DNA from: Tridacna crocea
Taxonomy: Eukaryota > Mollusca > Bivalvia > Cardiida > Cardiidae
NCBI GenBank assembly: GCA_943736015.1
Contig: OX031060.1
Location: forward strand, 9,809,501 to 9,873,500
DNA: 64,000 nt
Direction of reading: 5' to 3'
Shown here: positions 62,731 through 64,000 of the stretch, piece by piece
How the letters are laid out: each line of letters starts with the position of its first letter
How positions within the stretch are numbered: position 1 is the first letter of the stretch
Notes under the pieces: model-generated
The model's database searches: none
Told to the model about the DNA's origin: nothing
Seen by the model: only the letters and a program-made list of their open reading frames with translations
Program-made: the position numbers and the translations under genes

Positions 62731-62769
62731 ACAGGTCTTAGTTGTTGTCTTCATATAACTATAGGGCTA

Positions 62770-62955
62770 ATGGTGTTTTGCACCGCTTTCAACTTTTTTA
62801 GCCACAAAACCGCAGCAGTAAACTTGAATTATGTTGTTATGAATTCATGCACTGGGCTACACCAGTAGGCCTACTAGGCTAGAGTTCTGAAGTGTGTTGC
62901 CCAAGGACACTCACGCGAAACCCCCAAAGGCGTCGAGTGAGGATCGAACCAGAAA
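62770..62955 (-). mobile_element. SINE family B, minus copy
   Basis: GGTGTTTTGCACCGCTTTCA, GTTGCCCAAGGACACTCACG and GTGAGGATCGAACCAGAAA, a B box complement. Confidence 0.75.
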
Positions 62956-63035
62956 ATCTTATGCACATGACAATAAAAGCAAAATACTCACTTGATCTGA
63001 AGCGGAGGAAAGTCACTATAAGTAACACTTATTTA

Positions 63036-63092
63036 TAAACCATGTCATTTGATTGTTCAAAATTAAACCATGTCATTTGATTGTTCAAAATT
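63036..63092 (+). repeat. Two tandem copies of AACCATGTCATTTGATTG plus tail
   Basis: The unit of about 28 bp AACCATGTCATTTGATTGTT plus CAAAATTA occurs twice in a row. Confidence 0.9.
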
Positions 63093-63227
63093 CTATTCCT
63101 TTATCTTACGTCTATATGTCTTAACACTTTATCTGCAAAGCAAATAATTTACACTTTTTCAATGGCTATAAATATAGTTCCACTGCAATATGTACAGACA
63201 GGTTGGCTTAAATTTGAAATAAAATAA

Positions 63228-63302
63228 ATTAGTGGACAGTGTAGATCAGAGATCAGACTGCACATTCTGTGCAGTCTGATCTTGATCTATACTGTCCACA
63301 AA
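63228..63302. mobile_element. GATCAGACTGCAC palindromic MITE, copy l
   Basis: GTGGACAGTGTAGATCAGAG, ACTGCACATTCTGTGCAGTC, GATCTATACTGTCCAC. Confidence 0.85.
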
Positions 63303-63509
63303 AGCTTCTGGTGTCTTCAACATTAAGAAAGGGTTTAAAGTACAGTGTTCAGCATAGTACACAACACTGAATACACTAACCTGATGTAACAACGTTACAT
63401 ACACCCTGTCTACACGCTTACAGCACAAGTATTGCTCCGAATTGCTTTTTTATGCTTTTGTTGAAAATACGTTGCGCGTGTTTACGTAACTTTGCGGTTA
63501 TTACTGTTT

Positions 63510-63725
63510 GAATGGTGTTTTACGCCGCTTTCAACATTATTTCAATAATATCACGGTTGCAGCTCACATATTCATGTTTTTCTGTGTTTCATTAGTACAA
63601 GTCTGGAGCTCTGAAGTGTCTTGCCCATGGACACTTCTGTGAAAAACTCAATGGGGCCAGTTGGGCTCGAGCCCGTGGCTCCCAGGTCACGAGTCCTTCG
63701 CTTTACCACCGAGCCACACAGGTAG
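63510..63725 (-). mobile_element. SINE family B, minus, best copy
   Basis: TGGTGTTTTACGCCGCTTTC, CTTGCCCATGGACACTTCTG, GGGCTCGAGCCCGTGG (B box complement) and CGCTTTACCACCGAGCCAC (A box complement). Confidence 0.8.
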
Positions 63726-63805
63726 TACATACAACAGGTGATGCGTCATAGCTGACAGGTCGAATCTACGAAGAATATGACATGCACAGACAACGGGAGA
63801 AATAT
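63726..63805 (+). repeat. R1 tail fragment
   Basis: GGTGATGCGTCATAGCTGAC, GGTCGAATCTACGAAGAATA, TGACATGCACAGACAACGG. Confidence 0.7.
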
Positions 63806-63811
63806 ATCTCT

Positions 63812-63918
63812 ATCAGACACTGCAGAACCAAGACCAGACTACACTTTCCGTGCAGTCTGATCTTGATCTGCACTGTCTGCAAACGGTCGGTGAATCGCAC
63901 TCAGCAGCCTGAGGTTAC
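63812..63918. mobile_element. GATCAGACTGCAC palindromic MITE, copy m
   Basis: ACACTGCAGAACCAAGACCA, ACTACACTTTCCGTGCAGTC, right flank CGGTCGGTGAATCGCACTCA ending GCAGCCTGAGG. Confidence 0.8.
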
Positions 63919-64000
63919 TACACTTACTTGATCTAATAGTTATACTTGAAGATAGTCTTGCGCCGCTCTTATAATATATACAAAAACTCACTAGGCGTAG

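Noticed and set aside
1-64000. LTR retrotransposons, rRNA genes or a RAG-like or other transposase gene
   Set aside because: I looked for long direct terminal repeats, protease/RT/integrase or DDE-type frames and rRNA signatures and found none; the inverted-repeat elements here appear non-autonomous.

Overview
This is eukaryotic, AT-rich, gene-poor and very repeat-rich DNA. It most resembles a bivalve mollusc, perhaps a heterodont clam or mussel. The evidence is Helitron-like elements with an internal tandem core of about 160 bp (the arrangement known from bivalve pearl/BIV160-type repeats), several tRNA-headed SINE families, a Toll-like receptor encoded in one coding exon, and two compact GT61-type glycosyltransferase genes. 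The species assignment is inference.

Four protein-coding loci are well supported. Two are paralogous type II membrane glycosyltransferases of the GT61/DUF563 type, at 7085-8311 (+) and 52617-53864 (-), lying head-to-head-inverted about 45 kb apart. One is a Toll-like receptor (46461-48635, +) with an LRR ectodomain, one membrane segment and a divergent TIR domain. One is a two-exon cysteine-rich single-pass membrane protein on the minus strand (exon 1 28597-27946, exon 2 25047-24926); joining the exons restores one frame of 257 codons. A weak candidate terminal exon is at 58368-58554. No rRNA, genuine tRNA, LTR element or CRISPR was seen.

The rest is mostly mobile DNA, often nested. (i) About 30 copies of a TTAA-target MITE of roughly 230 bp with a strikingly conserved central palindrome. 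(ii) Two further palindromic MITE families, one carrying GATCAAGATCAGACTGCAC and one carrying GTAAAGTGTCGTCTCGG. (iii) Three large inverted-repeat elements with short target duplications: 8402-14057 (TSD GTACA), 16646-22101 (inside a MITE, TSD AATT) and 43228-45296 (TSD TTAT). All begin with CAC. In two of them, each terminal repeat carries an inward-facing ATG, a short reading frame and a splice donor. (iv) Two Helitron-like tandem-core elements (11178-12826 and 19327-21450). (v) A three-level nest at 37470-39530: a 5'-truncated LINE inside a hAT-like element inside a dispersed repeat, each level with target duplications or an empty-site copy elsewhere in the window. (vi) At least four SINE families and three minisatellites.

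The genes do not form an operon or obvious pathway. Two encode secretory-pathway or surface proteins likely to act in defence or recognition (the receptor and the cysteine-rich protein), and two encode presumed Golgi/ER glycosyltransferases. The window reads as a transposon-dense region holding small, intron-poor, probably lineage-expanded genes.
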